Shown: piece after piece, positions 19,260 to 31,422 of the stretch | How the letters are laid out: each line of letters starts with the position of its first letter | How positions within the stretch are numbered: position 1 is the stretch's first letter | DNA from: Prostheceraeus crozeri | Lineage: Eukaryota; Platyhelminthes; Polycladida; Euryleptidae | Length of the DNA: 64,000 nt | NCBI GenBank assembly: GCA_907163375.1 | Contig: CAJQUW010000591.1 | Location: 58,432 to 122,431 of the forward strand | Direction of reading: 5' to 3' | Notes under the pieces: generated by a model | Database searches by the model: none | What the model saw: the letters and a program-made list of their open reading frames with translations, nothing else | Told to the model about the DNA's origin: nothing | Position numbers and translations under genes: made by a program

Positions 19260-20300
19260 AAGACAGATATGAACAAGCCGTTTCTTTCACTGAATTTGTC
19301 TCACTCTTAGCTTTCAAACGAGCTATTGCACGACTTTCTACGATATCTAGAACCAAAGTTGGAAGATCGGTGCCGGGGGGGGGGACGTCAGCGAAACTTT
19401 TTCTCTCCGATTGACTTGAAACTCACCATACCGAAGCAGAATTTCACGCTGAATCCGAATCTGGCGTCCGTTTTCCCATCCGATGGTTCGTTTCGCCAAT
19501 CTCCCAAATCTTAAATGGTGTCTCACATCTAAACGAAGACAGATATGAACAAGCCGATTCTTTCAGTGAATTTGTCTCACTCTTAGCTTTCAAACGAGCT
19601 ATTGCACGACAAAATCCGTCCACTGGAAGCCAAGATCGAAGCTAGCTCTCCCGAGGGGGGGTCAGTGAAATTTGATTAAAAATGTTTTGGTGAGGGTCCC
19701 AGGTCGAAATGACACACTTTGGAAAATTTTCAAAATTTTTTCCATACAAAGTCACTCTGACACTTAGGATTTTTTCAGGTGAGCTCCAACCTAAAATCTT
19801 GTAACAGCTCTAACTTTTGAACGGCTGGTCCGATTGACTCGCAACAAAAAATGTCGTCGAGCAGTTTTTTCTCCTCTTTCAAACGAGTAGCTGTAAGACA
19901 AAATCGGTCCACTAGAACCAAAGTTAGAAGATTGCTGTCGGGGGGGGGGATCAGTGAAATTTGATGAAAAATGTTTTGGTGAGGGTCCCAGGTCGAAATG
20001 ACACACTTTGGAAAATTTTCAAAATTTTTTCCATACAAAGTCACTCTGACACTTAGGATTTTTTCAGGTGAGCTACGACAGTCCACCCTCCCAACCTGGC
20101 CGGCACACCACGCCAACCTGGACAGCACATCACCGCGCGCTACGACGGCCGGCCAGAGGGGGGGGACGTCAGACTCGAAGCAACACGGCGGCACACCACG
20201 ACCGACTCGACGGACAGGAGGGGGGGACGTCAGCGGCTTTTTTCGACGGCGGCCATCTTGCGCGGTCCAGTGGTTGAGTTTTGCTTACTACTTCTGTCAA
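19260..20300. repeat. Tandem repeats with long G runs
   Basis: Five G runs of 7-10 bases lie at about 19375, 19655, 19941, 20158 and 20220. Three are followed by ACGTCAG and two by a TCAGTGAAATTTGAT text. A segment of at least 104 bases, ending in TTTTTTCAGGTGAGCT, is the same at 19682-19785 and 19971-20074 (offset 289). A second motif, TTTGTCTCACTCTTAGC, recurs at about 19292 and 19569. The array is a degenerate satellite with units of 200-290 bases. Reading frames in it are probably by-products. Confidence 0.65.
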
Positions 20301-20514
20301 TTACTTGTATAGCAACAGTAGGCAAGTTTGATTCTTTAAGTTTTTCCGTCTCATCTATGTCATTACTTAATATCCACGAAGTTCCACAGCGATGATTTAT
20401 AGAGTTCAATGAATTTGCAAAATGCGCAAGTTGTACAGGATTTGCTGGAGAAGTAGTCGCGCGATAAGAAGAGCGATCGTCAGGGAAAATTTCACTATAG
20501 CAGTTATTCTGCTT

Positions 20515-20748
20515 CTATCGCTTCGGATGGGAAATCCAAGATGCTGGAATATCAGTCTTAGATATACCGGACTTTTCGCCGTAGATAAGCGCCGCAGCCA
20601 TATGTGAGCAAATCCATTGCCCTCTTGGACATTCACAGCTACAGTCCTTTATCCCGCCATCTTCATGTAATTCGATAATGACTTTGTATGACCGGTTTTT
20701 CATGATGGCACGAACATGACTACAGATTGTTCTTTGTGCGATGTTAAA
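20515..20748 (-). pseudogene. SWIM-type zinc-finger protein fragment
   Basis: The minus frame contains KNRSYKVIIELHEDGGIKDC then SCECPRGQWICSHMAAAL, a SWIM motif with the expected C-x-C ... C-x-H spacing, followed by GISKTDIPASW. Proteins with this arrangement (a SWIM finger then SKTD/SRTD and a tryptophan) are common as multi-copy genes in invertebrates. The frame ends at 20515 and what follows is in other frames, so this is a fragment. SWIM fingers bind DNA or protein; the role here is unknown. Confidence 0.55.
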
Positions 20749-21172
20749 TGAGAGTTAATTGAAAAATATCAGTCATAGTTATCACCAGCATTATCACTAA
20801 TCAAGCAATTGATTCAACTGAGCGAGAGACAACTTCAGTCAGACACAGCAATAGTAATTGACCTTAGCTTAGTTTGATGCACGCCTGTGAGAAAGTGTGC
20901 GATTAGCATCGCTTGTTTACTCGATCGCCATTAGTGACGCCATCTACCAATCAGAGAGCGTCCTTAGTCGCATTGCGCATTCTTGAGCCAAGCCAAAAAT
21001 GTCTCAGCCAATGATTTTGGTCTTTCAAAAACTTTATTGTTTGATTGCAGCGTCATGTGACGTTATGCGATACTGCCAAACTTCCCTATTTATCTAGCTA
21101 GCTGTTAGCGGATATCAGTCATGGTGTTTTCTTTTTGCTTTTGAAGCATTCGACAGACTAGGGTATTAGCTT

Positions 21173-21905
21173 ATGGAACTCAGCACGAGATTTCAGTTGC
21201 TAGAATGTTACATTTTGTGTGACAAGAGTCCTACAGCTGCTCTTCGCGAATTCAAACACAGGCACAATATGATCCGAAGCCATTTTCTGCTGCGACTGTG
21301 CTCAAATTAATGACTAAATTTTATGAAACGGGCAGTCTGCATGATAAGCCACGTTCCGGTCGTCCTAGACTAAGTGAAGAGAATGTGGCCTCTGTGCGAG
21401 AGGCCATCGCTTCTGCAGAGGGTCAAACTTCCATTCGTCGTGTGTCAATGGAGACTGATAAAATCTGCTGGAATCTGATAAATCAGCACAACTTGAGTTG
21501 GTTGGAAGAAAAAAGAGGATCAACTTCCGAACATCCTGTGGAGCGATGAATCTAACTTTTCTGTCAATGGAACCATCCATAGACATAACTGGCACCGTAC
21601 TCTTTTTAATGGAATGGACGTGCATTTAGTCGAACAATTTTCATGCAAGATGGAACTCTTCCACATTTCGCTACGAAAGTTCGACAATTTTTGATGCAAC
21701 AATGTGGACATCGACTTATGAGCCGAGGCTGTGATGCACCGTGGCCCGAAAGCAGTCCAGACCTCAGTCCTCTTGATTACTGGTTTTGGGTTGGCTTAAG
21801 AGTAAAGTTCTCACGTTTCACTTACCTGTTTAATCGAAGAATGATTTGAAGAAGATAATTATAGAATTGTGTGAAGGTGCTACGCCGCGAGAATTGTCAG
21901 CTGGA
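21173..21905 (+). pseudogene. mariner-type transposase relic
   Basis: The parts run MELSTRFQLLECYI (ATG 21173), then in another frame TKFYETGSLHDKPRSGRPRLSEE (split: KFYETGSLHDK, PRSGRPRLSEE), then WSDESNFSVNG (first catalytic aspartate), then MQDGTLPHFATKVRQFL (second), then SSPDLSPLDYW (third region). This is the IS630-Tc1-mariner order. At least three frame changes separate the parts and the helix-turn-helix region is shortened, so no active protein is possible. I did not find convincing terminal repeats. Confidence 0.7.
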
Positions 21906-21959
21906 GTGTCCAATATCCGAATTAGACTTGATTGAATATTTGAGGGATGTTAGTGGCGG

Positions 21960-23363
21960 TAAATTTGAATAAAGTCTTTAAAATTGGATTATATAGTTTG
22001 TTTTTTTAAAATGATCTCTATAATTTATGAAGCAAGATAGACATTAACTAATGATATTTTCATAATATTGTCTTAATGACTTCACTTCGGATGAGTAAAT
22101 GTTCTGCTCCACTTTTGAAAATATTTGAATATTAAATTTTTCCAGACACACGGTGCATATACACAACTTTTGTGCATGTTGTGGAAGAATCAGTGGATAT
22201 ATTATTGCAACTTGTACAGAGTGCTAAGATCGACTTTTGGATGCATCACTTATGATTCTTAGTAAAGATCTACACTCGATTACAATGTGAGAAGGACACA
22301 TTTCACATTTTATATTCACTTTTGCATAGTATAGCATCTTCGATAGATTGATGCTATTGGCAAGTCTCTCCAATCAGAGCGAACGTTCTATTTTGTGCCA
22401 AGCATCCTCGTATGCTAGGAGCATTACCGGGGCACTATGCAAGATGTAGCTACGGATTAGGGCTTCACATAGGAAAACCCCAATTCAAGTAGGAATTTTG
22501 GGCGATTATTTGCAGAGGGCCCGTAATTCCATTATGTGTGGACCTAGCGTCCTAGAGCATTTCCAGACATGCTGGCGCAGATGAAGCTCTCGGTCCAGGC
22601 GAAAGCCAAGAAAATCAATACAATTGCTCCAGGTGTTCGTTGAATCTAAGCAGCATATTTGAATATTGAAATAAGCCAATTTTTTTAGAAACAAGCCTTG
22701 CTGTTTTTATTTAATCTTATCAATTTCACTTATACTAAGAAGACGATTATGACAGCTGATAGGCTTGCTTAAACCTATTTGCCTCACGAAGGATTATGGC
22801 TAACTCAGTTTTATTATCTCACGCCGGAACGAATAATCGTTTAAAGGTCTGCTTATGTGACTTTTCTGAACTTTGTGTTGGCTTTCTCTGGGTAGTAGCT
22901 CCTATTTGGTAGGCCCAATATTTTAGCCACAGGAGCCAGATTTACGACCACATTTTTCGACATTTTGGATTTTCACCTCTATAACCTTGGTCGAGTAATT
23001 ATGCAATTAATAGTCAGATACGTTTTCACTTTTTTTAATATAATGACTAACATTGCGCATGTTCTATACATATTACTTATAAATACACGTTCATTATTCA
23101 ATAACTGAGAGTATTATCTGGTGTGGCAGTGACCAAGGTGAGCTGTGAGCCACTGAAACGTTTGCCAATTAATAACATCGTCTGAAACAGTTGGAGAGTT
23201 TTCCGGAAGCAATTGACAATATTATACTGCTACCCCAACTGGAATTATTATGTATCCATTGAAACTGAGTTAATTACACACACTTCTCGAGACTTCTCAA
23301 CTCACTAAACATTTAATTGTTCTATTTTCACCGATGTTATTCTGAAAGATTAAGTGAAATGAT
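21960..23363. other. AT-rich stretch without recognised features
   Basis: I see no gene, repeat or RNA fold that I can support in this 1.4-kb stretch. Confidence 0.4.
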
Positions 23364-23832
23364 TACTGATGCATATAGTTATGATATAAATCTTGCTTAT
23401 ATGATTTCATGAAATTCTGCGGACTAAGTTAGATGCAATCACGATATTTTAATGATTGTTTGAATTTTAAAATGCCAATCTATAGCATGGACAGCTATCT
23501 ATAGTAACAAGATCAACTTAGAATGAAAACTGATACCACCATCGGATAGAGCATGCTCAAAATAGGTATGCCTGATTATGTTATGCCATATAGCCTATTT
23601 TGAGCATGCTCTATCCGATGGTAGTATCAGTTTTCATTCTAAGTTGATCTTGTTACTATAGATAGCTGTCCATGCTATAGATTGGCATTTTAAAATTCAA
23701 ACAATCATTAAAATATCGTGATTGCATCTAACTTAGTCCGCAGAATTTCATGAAATCATATAAGCAAGATTTATATCATAACTATATGCATCAGTACTTA
23801 GGCTATATGGCATAAGATAATCAGGTATACCT
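23364..23832. repeat. Long palindrome with repeated loop (A-L-A'-L' structure)
   Basis: Left arm 23364-23566 and right arm 23594-23796 are reverse complements over 203 bases with one mismatch that I found (C/T near 23538). The 27-base spacer plus arm edges (23564-23597) recurs as a reverse complement just outside the right arm at 23799-23832 with two differences. So the order is A, L, A', L', and two palindromes overlap: one centred on L, one on A'. There is no open frame of note. This could be a foldback element, the joined ends of a hairpin-replicating element, or an inverted dimer of a circle. Confidence 0.9.
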
Positions 23833-26632
23833 AAGTCAATGGTTTAGAAATTCTTAGGGGGAGAGCTTATCCCCCCCTAATACTTCACCGACAAGAAAAT
23901 GCCTGAGGCAAACAGGGTTCAAAAGTCATTAGCATATATATGTTCACAAATAGTAGGGCCTACAGTGAAGCAACTGGGATACAGTAAGCTTTCTTTCAAG
24001 AACATCACGCATTCACATTTGATTTTAGTCTATTCATTATCGTTTTGATAATTTTACGATTGAATTGAGGTAGATATTCAAAGTAATCTTACATCTCAGT
24101 TCATCAATTAATAATCTCAAAACAAACCACCTTTTTATCTTTGATTTGAGATAATTAATGATTGAATGTCGTATTCTTATACATGAATTGGAAAAGGTGT
24201 ATTTCATCAATCGATGTCTCAGTATTGAGAATCGTGAGTCATAATAAATACATTAGCAAAAGTTCATGGAATGAGAAAGTCATTACAAAGTTATTGGGCT
24301 ATACACAAAATTCATGATTGTACAACTTAGTAGGAGGCTACATGTGATAAAGCTGCTTCCACGTAGACTTGTATGTAGTGATCACTGGAAGACGAAATTG
24401 CCTAGAATGATTCATGATCGGCAGTAAGAGATGGTGAAGAGGATGCGTTGAGTCTGATACTATTCGTAGGAAAAGTTTGCAACTAATACTTTTGCGGCGA
24501 TAGTCCAGAGATAAGAAACGAGCACAATCAAGGGTTAGAAGATGATGATTATGATTTATATGCAGGGGGAGTGGGGCACGTCACCCAATTTTTTTAAAAA
24601 AAGCAATTATTGGAAATGACCGAATGTGCCTCATGGGTGAGAGAAAGCATTTCTGTTTTTATCTCTAGGATGAAGAGATCTTAGAGACCCTGAGATAAGG
24701 AATCTCATACAGTTTTGTTATCTCGCGACTGATAGACATTGGCTAGCAACTGTGGCCCTCTCCGACAGTCAGTAGTGTTTTAAAGAATAAGAGGACAACT
24801 GATATGATTTTACTAACAAACGGTGGATCAATATACAAGCCTAACTATACAAAAGCGAAGCTGTTTTCTCCTTCTTCTCGGCCTACTATTTAGTAGAATG
24901 CAGTTTTAGCGCAATTAATTGCATAAAACTTAGCAACCTCTATTCTTCCGAGGGAACATATGCAGGTGATAATTGGAAGAAATTCAATCGGTTGAAGGAA
25001 AGAAAAAAGGCGTCTGCAGATTATGTGATTCATGTCAAATTCTGTATAGTAGATTTTTCAACGGAGCGCTTCGTTTTTTTAACACATGGAGCGCTTCGGC
25101 CAAATCATGTAGGGCCTAATAAGCTTTTCATTTTAAATCGTAACACCAGTGGTTGTTCGCCATGGATATTTTACTTTTCGGCTTATGTCTCAAGTGTTAT
25201 TGATTTTTTCCAGGAAAGTAAACTTCACTTAGTTTTGGTGATTTGAAATATATTTCGTAAAAAAGTTTGGTACTGCATACTGATGTCCCAAAAACATAAA
25301 TGAGAAAACATTGAACTTCAATCAACATGCGTCTGGTATTGGAATACTGTACGTATCCTGATTTTATTTGCTGGAATATGACAGTAGCCTAATACATATT
25401 TTCCCAATTGAATATTTTCTTCAAGTTAATCCAACCCTATTAACCAACACTTCAGAAAAAATGTGTATGTTGTGCACACAGTGTACAATTGTTACAGAGC
25501 GTACAAGTGTACAGAGCGAGAGACAAATTAGATTGAAAGCGTGTTTATCGTATGAGGTATCAGAAATTTCGCGTTAGGAATACACGTGTTTGAATCCTTA
25601 AGAAATTCAGTCATTTACAATTGTGTCAACAATGCGTTTTGACAATGTGTCAATGAATTCTTCCTCTTCGCTTTGATCGGGAACGGTAATATAATCATTC
25701 GAAGAACACTGCACTTAAACAAAATAAAATGCTTGAAGAGAAAATTTTAAGTGCTCTGTCATACAACACCTCACAACCCAATTTAATATTTTTGATACAT
25801 AGATCAAAAACAATTTTCACAGCAAAATACTCGCATGTAAATTACAGGAAAATCTCATAGTTAAGTATACATACTTTCTGAGAAATTATCGGTATGATAT
25901 TCGGAATGTACCTACCTGTATACATGGTGCCTACGCTTCCGTAAATCCAAAGATAAATTGGGTCAATCCTGAGATCCATGAAGTTTGATAATTATAGCTA
26001 TCCTCCTCTTTCCAAATGAAATAACCTTTGTAGCATTGCAACCGCAGCATAACAGAAAGTCCGTCACAAACATCAATACCGATCAATGATTGACTAAGGG
26101 AACCATTCAATAATTAGTTTGTAATTACTGTAGTTACCTTGCGTATATGAGACTCGTGTCCTGGATGCCCAGTCGGTTGAATGCAAGAGGATGCTCTATG
26201 ATGTCATTTCAGCCGTAGAGTAAAGAATTAAATAGTGTTAACTCCGGCAACTTTCGGTATACATCAATTAAATGCTTCAAGTTTTGGTATAGTAATTCAA
26301 CCCGAAGAATTCTATTATGGCATCGATTTTTGTACCACACCTCGAGATTCAAAGATACAAAATCTAACTTCTTATCAATCAAATACATGAAAAATGTACT
26401 ACTATGAAAGGATTCTTAACGAGAACATCACAAAACAAAGGATCGAAATGAGAGGTAAAATAATTTCAAAAAATCGCGGAACACTTTTTAAATGAAGAAT
26501 GGCATTACTTGAAATTATCAGCTGGAGTTTTAATCGTGAATATATCGCATAGCTATCTGAAGATAGAAGAAACAAGTAAATTAATGATTTTGAAAAGAAA
26601 AAGCATGCAGAGTATCACAAAATCCCACTCGC
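23833..26632. other. AT-rich stretch without recognised genes
   Basis: I see only short frames with chance-like composition. A small imperfect inverted repeat, TCAATTAATAATCTCAAA with TTTGAGATAATTAATGA, lies at 24106-24123 and 24149-24165. Nothing else can be supported. Confidence 0.4.
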
Positions 26633-26649
26633 ATATATATTATCTCTCA

Positions 26650-26652
<3 letters not shown>

Positions 26653-26687
<35 letters not shown>

Positions 26688-26696
26688 CTCGGATAT

Positions 26697-26767
<71 letters not shown>
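26653..26767. repeat. (TA)n microsatellite, compound
   Basis: Two TA runs interrupted by ACTCGG and one AATA. The text TCCCACTCGCAT occurs before (26625) and after (26789) the array, so the array may have grown inside or been bounded by a short direct duplication. The apparent frames of repeated IY residues on both strands are artefacts. Confidence 0.9.
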
Positions 26768-26770
<3 letters not shown>

Positions 26771-26870
26771 CTCGCATCTCGTATATTTATCCCACTCGCA
26801 TTCTTTTTGTGCTGGGTGTTTAGCAAGAATGCAGAGTGTACATGTACCTATTTTAAAACTTTTAGGTTTG

Positions 26871-26941
26871 ACCCGACCAAGATTTGAACCAAGGTCTACC
26901 GGACGCAGGGCGAACACTACTACTAGGCCACAGCGCCGGTC
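26871..26941 (-). repeat. tRNA-derived SINE-like sequence
   Basis: On the minus strand TGGCCTAGTAGTAGTG (box A) and GGTTCAAATC (box B, an exact consensus) are about 40 bases apart. The flanking text does not close into an acceptor stem, so a SINE or tRNA relic is likelier than a tRNA gene. Confidence 0.5.
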
Positions 26942-27359
26942 AATGCGCTATAGCACTTGCAGAAGTCAAGAGTAGGCTACACAGAATGATTTAGTCATCT
27001 ATCTCAGAAATGCGTGTTCGTATCATTCCCTCGAATTGCTTATCAGGATCAAAAATCAGAGAAACTCAATTCGGAGAAAGGCAATAAAGTAGAACTATAC
27101 AGTGGCTGTCTTCGTGAATTCTGTTAATATACGAGTATATCCTACTTCTTTGAATTTTCTATTATTCCGACTTTCTTCGAGCAATAGCGAGCTGTAAGCA
27201 ATAACTACGCTTTATGGCTATACATTTGATGCACTGCATCATACTGCTACTTCTGAATTGGTCCTTGAAATTTCTGTGGCACGAAGCGACGGCCGTAGTC
27301 TAGCGATCTTTAATTGAATTTCTTTTATAATGCGGTTTGACGGTAAATTTTTGACGGCC

Positions 27360-28092
27360 ATCCTGTGTTTGATCCAGATAGGAAATTAATTATCTGTCAA
27401 CCTCGCAATGGGGAGCCTTCACTACCATGGCTGCCAATACCTTCACCACTTGCTCACCTCATCGTTCTCCAAACGCATCATCGTTTGTATCACCTGGGCG
27501 TTGCTTCTACCGTTATAGAAATTAACAGAAGCTATTGGACTCGAAAATGCAAGCAGTTTGTAAAGAAAACTATTTACAACTGCGTTTGCTGTCGCAGGAT
27601 TCAATCCCGCTCCTTAAAGTCCCCTGAAGGCTCATTGCCTGACTTTCGTACTAACCCGGCCCGGGTTGATGTCGGTCTTGACCATTTTGGTCCTTTGTTT
27701 CTCCGCGACGGTCAAAAGATGTGGGTTCTCCTCTTTACATGCGCCGTTACGCGATGTGTTCACTTAGAAGCAGTTTTAGCACTAGATGTTAAAGAAACTA
27801 GTCTTGCGATCAAACGTTTTTTCTCTAGACGAGGTAGTAAAAGGCTTCTTTCTTTTTAAGTGATGACGGCAAATCCTTTGTAACTTTGTCTAAGCTTCTG
27901 ATGTCTGATGTTAAGTGGAGTCTCATTCCTCCTGCTGCTCCCTGGTGGAGCGATTTTTGGGAGAGAATGATAGGCACGATCAAGCGTTGCTGTCTTAAAA
28001 CTCTCGGTAAAACTTCTCTTTCCCTTTCCGAACTACTTACTGTCCTAACGACAAATTCATTCGACAAATTCCCCCCCCCCATGTATGTATAA
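27360..28092 (+). mobile_element. BEL/Pao retrotransposon fossil (integrase region)
   Basis: The translation resembles the integrase part of BEL/Pao polyproteins: an HH...C..C zinc-binding region followed by the start of the catalytic core. Only this internal piece is present; I saw no gag, protease, RT or long terminal repeats. It is a broken fragment with a few breaks and of moderate age, cut on the right at a C run near 28071-28080. Confidence 0.7.
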
Positions 28093-28114
28093 AATACCCG
28101 CATCCAACATGCAC

Positions 28115-28250
28115 CACACATCACTACGCTCGGCATAACTTTTGACAGAAGACTACGTTTCACGCAACACATCAAAAACATAGCTAACAAATTGAACAAT
28201 AAAATACACAATCACTTCGTTACCTTATGCAAAACAATAAACAAATACCA
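28115..28250 (+). pseudogene. Short LINE reverse-transcriptase scrap (Jockey/I type)
   Basis: One frame reads TLGITFDRRLRFTQHIKNIA, the conserved segment just after the RT thumb in Jockey- and I-group LINEs (LGI.FD..L.F..HI). It lies immediately after the BEL/Pao fossil with no recognisable LINE sequence before it, so it is a 5'-truncated scrap. The remaining sequence to 28650 is C-rich with no clear homology. Confidence 0.55.
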
Positions 28251-28650
28251 CGTTACGTCGGCTCTCTTCTCACCAAAACACCGCCGCTCATCTGCTAACA
28301 TTCGCTGCTCCAAGGCCATCGCCTGCCGCACAAACCCCGCATCCTACTGCCTCAATGCTACCGCCTGTCGCCATTGCCAACTACTTCAACCCTACCTCCT
28401 GCTGCTATAACTCTCTCACCTGCCGCTCAATGCTGCAGTCTGCCACTCCTCTTTTGATGCTGATTCTTCTGATCCTTTGTTTACCCATCCCTAAATCCCC
28501 CGGAGACTCACCGCAACAAATGAACTTTTTTAACCTGTTTACCCCTATGTTAAAATCCCGCACCCACGTGAATACACCACACCCATACATCACAAACCAA
28601 TGCACAAGTACCCCAAAGGGAAGACCCTCGGGGCGGTTAGCCTCGAGGGT

Positions 28651-29449
28651 GTAATAAAATCATAGAAGCAAAAATTTATTGAAGGAAACCGCTGAAAGAA
28701 GTAAAGACAATGTCGTCATACTATTAAAAAGAAACATTTCAAGATTGAATTACGTTTGCGGAAAACTACGTTATGGTAGTTTAATGGAAAATGAAGGTCA
28801 TGTCTCATGAATCATTAAACAATTCAGAGCGGAATGAGAGGAACCTATGTAAACTGTACGTGTAAACTGGCAGCAGACGACAAAAACTTACAAATCAGTA
28901 GAGATAGATAAAGAACACCTATCTACCAACCAAATGATTAGGCAAATGTAAATTTGTGAGTCAAATACGTGTGCATTGAACGAGCATCTAGTTGAATTTT
29001 CGGTACAATAATTTCTAGGTGGCAAGTCAGAATCATGACTCAATAATGATAGAAAATGGCCTACCACAATTTTAAAGAGCAATAGGCCTATACCGAAGAT
29101 AGAAGAGAAAAGTCATAAAAGTTACAACACGCAGTCGGTGACTTTCTTCCAGGACTCCTATTCCACATCTCTGGAGTCAAATACGGCCTTCGGATCGTTG
29201 AATGGTGTGCAGAAGTTCCACTGAGATGGAGATATTGGACATCAATCATTCTATACGAACAGGAGCAACATATTCATCAAGAGCCTATCCTGTTGGGGTG
29301 TGCGGATACCCACAGGTCTTTCTGTGGGAATGGGGTGGGGTGGGGATTCAAATATCAATCCACACGGCAAACCTGCCGATTAGCCGGGGGCCTGACACAA
29401 CCGTGACAGCAATGAGGACTTTGACAGCAATTTCAGGAGGCTTGTTTGA
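28651..29449. other. Stretch without clear features
   Basis: I see no supported gene. Around 29330 there is a GGGGTGGGGTGGGG run. The part after about 29240 might belong to the LINE relic that follows. Confidence 0.35.
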
Positions 29450-29929
29450 TGCTAACGTGAAGGAGAATACCCTCTACCATCATTTCGACCGTCACCAGCT
29501 CATCAGTCAGCAGGGCCATCAAGCGGCTTTGCCCAGGCTGAGCTCCAGGTCCGGATGGTGTCTCCTCCGACCTCCACAGGAACGCCCCTCCCTTTCAGTA
29601 ATTCTAGCCAAGCTTTCCTCTGCCTCCCTCAACTACAGCTATTCCCCTCTTGCTGGAACCAAACCTATGTAAAATTGATACCTAAAGCCAACAAGGATAT
29701 CAGTCTCGTAAAGAACTATCGTCCCATCTCCCTCACCTCAGTCCTGAGCAATCTCCGCGTAAGGATCTTTGCTGGAAGGTTAATGCACTGGTGTGATAGG
29801 AAATCTCTCCTCTCTGTTGAACAGTCGGACTTTCGAGCCAAGAGGGACGCACAGGAGAAAGTCATCATCCTTATACACCGGGCCAGAGAGGCCATCAATG
29901 GAGCCTACACGACGATGGCATTTGACTAA
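29450..29929 (+). pseudogene. LINE reverse-transcriptase fragment
   Basis: The frame from 29555 has YVKLIPKANKDISLVKNYRP then ISLTSVL, then LMHWCDRKSLLSVEQSDFRA, which is the N-terminal half of a non-LTR RT (the RPISLT block and the EQ.GFR block). The end AREAINGAYTTMAFD stops at the motif A position, where a stop codon and unrelated sequence begin. A frame change occurs before 29555. It is a fragment of an R1/I-like or similar LINE, with the clade uncertain. Confidence 0.65.
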
Positions 29930-30026
29930 CATTCATGATATATATATCAAACGAGGTTTTAACGGGACAAAATCGAGAAAAATCGTTGATTTATTAATTA
30001 TTATTCTTATTTATATAGTTCCACAT

Positions 30027-30160
30027 GGGTGGTCTCCGTGGCACAGTGGCTAGGTACTTGGCCTAGCGATCTTTCGGTCCAGAGGTGTCAGCCCCCGAAA
30101 GTGTCATTGGAAGTAGTGAGGAAGGGCATCCGGACTAAAAGTTCACAAGTCTACAGGTTA
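30027..30160 (+). repeat. tRNA-derived SINE with GGAAGGGCATCCGG tail
   Basis: A box A-like CGTGGCACAGTGGCTAGG at 30037 and a degraded box B (GAGGTGTCAGCCCCC) at 30081 are followed by GAGGAAGGGCATCCGG at 30118-30133. That last string is a recurring 3' conserved segment of tRNA-derived SINEs in invertebrates and fishes, shared with partner LINE tails. Orientation is plus. Confidence 0.65.
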
Positions 30161-30888
30161 AAGTCTGACTTATAAACACCATCCGCGGGATTAGTGACAC
30201 TAAACCATCATTTCATTTCCACGTTTAACCATCAATTGCCATTGAAGACGTACACCATTTACCCCGAGATTTGGGGTAACAACGAAACAGACCGGGACAC
30301 ATTTAACTTTGCCTAGTGAAAAAATTGCACTCAAACTTTGTAGTCTTACACAGCCATGAGTCTTATCACAATTAATTCTTTTTATAGTATCGAATTCATT
30401 CATAATTCATTACTTATGGCAAATATGTACATATATGTACAAATATGCATAATAAACACGTACTCGCAATATGTTTCACAATGTGAATTCACAGACCATA
30501 TTATTTCACAGAAAATAGGAAACTTTGTTTTCAGTGAAAAATGCCACTCAGTTTTATAGCGACTACTATTACTTTTGTTTCGTATTCAGATCAGTGGCAA
30601 GTATGAATACATGCGCGTGCATTATAGGAAGTATACTTTCGCAGGGACGCCTGCGATCTGGACATGACAATTAAGAAACATCTGGCCACATACAATGAAT
30701 GCTACAATTGAATCATCACATGACACGTCGAAGTCAACAAAGAAAAGTCGGAAAAGTCGGAGAATACAAATTATCATCAAAGAATAAATAAACCCTAGAA
30801 TAATGACCTCCCTAGAAAACATGTCTTCGCTATTTCATTCAAACGAAGTCAATGCTCCTCTGTGATGTTCATAATTTGTCAGAATATA

Positions 30889-30957
30889 TTTCGCGAACTT
30901 GTCACATTTTGTCACACCAACAACAAAAAACACTAATCTTGTCACAATTTGTCACCG
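30889..30957. repeat. Cluster of TTGTCACA motifs before the LINE
   Basis: CTTGTCACATTTTGTCACA and CTTGTCACAATTTGTCACC occur 45 bases apart. Similar motifs are found directly after the LINE at 35540-35566 and at 60822-60858. They look like subterminal repeats of a DNA element into which the LINE inserted. Confidence 0.5.
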
Positions 30958-31422
30958 TGTGTCCTGACGGTTCACGGTGTAGGTTGGTCGTCGCGCGCTC
31001 TGTTGTTTGATTCAATCGTGTTATTGTCTCTGTGGTGGTTATTTTCAGTCCGATTTTTCTGAGTTTTGGATGATTCGAATCCCCTGGATCTAATAAATCG
31101 CTTCATCTTATCGGTTTTAGTGGAAATTTCTTCCTTTGCGTTGAATTCCTCATCGTGTATTTGGCAAATCGTGGATCTGAATTCTGCTTATCGCTGTGTG
31201 ATTATTGTCCTTTCTTTGGCAAGTTGGAATCGTCATAGTCGGAAATATCACGTCATCAAGTTGTTCTTCCATTTCTTGCTGTTGTTGTGAATGCTGTAGG
31301 GCTGGTACTGTCAGTCTTAACAATTAATCAGCTGTTATCTGTTGGCGCTCTTTACCAACCCTTGTCAAAAATTCATCAAATTATTGATTTTTTTCACGTG
31401 ACTTCTACGACAACACCATCAC

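Noticed and set aside
19775-20312. Several open frames on both strands
   Set aside because: They run through G-run satellite repeats, change sense between repeat units and show low-complexity composition.
26509-26917. Open frames on both strands made of repeated Ile-Tyr residues
   Set aside because: They are translations of the (TA)n array and have no independent support.
28071-28080. C run as a biological signal
   Set aside because: It marks the junction between the BEL/Pao fossil and a LINE scrap, and may have an uncertain length through sequencing; no further structure supports a role.
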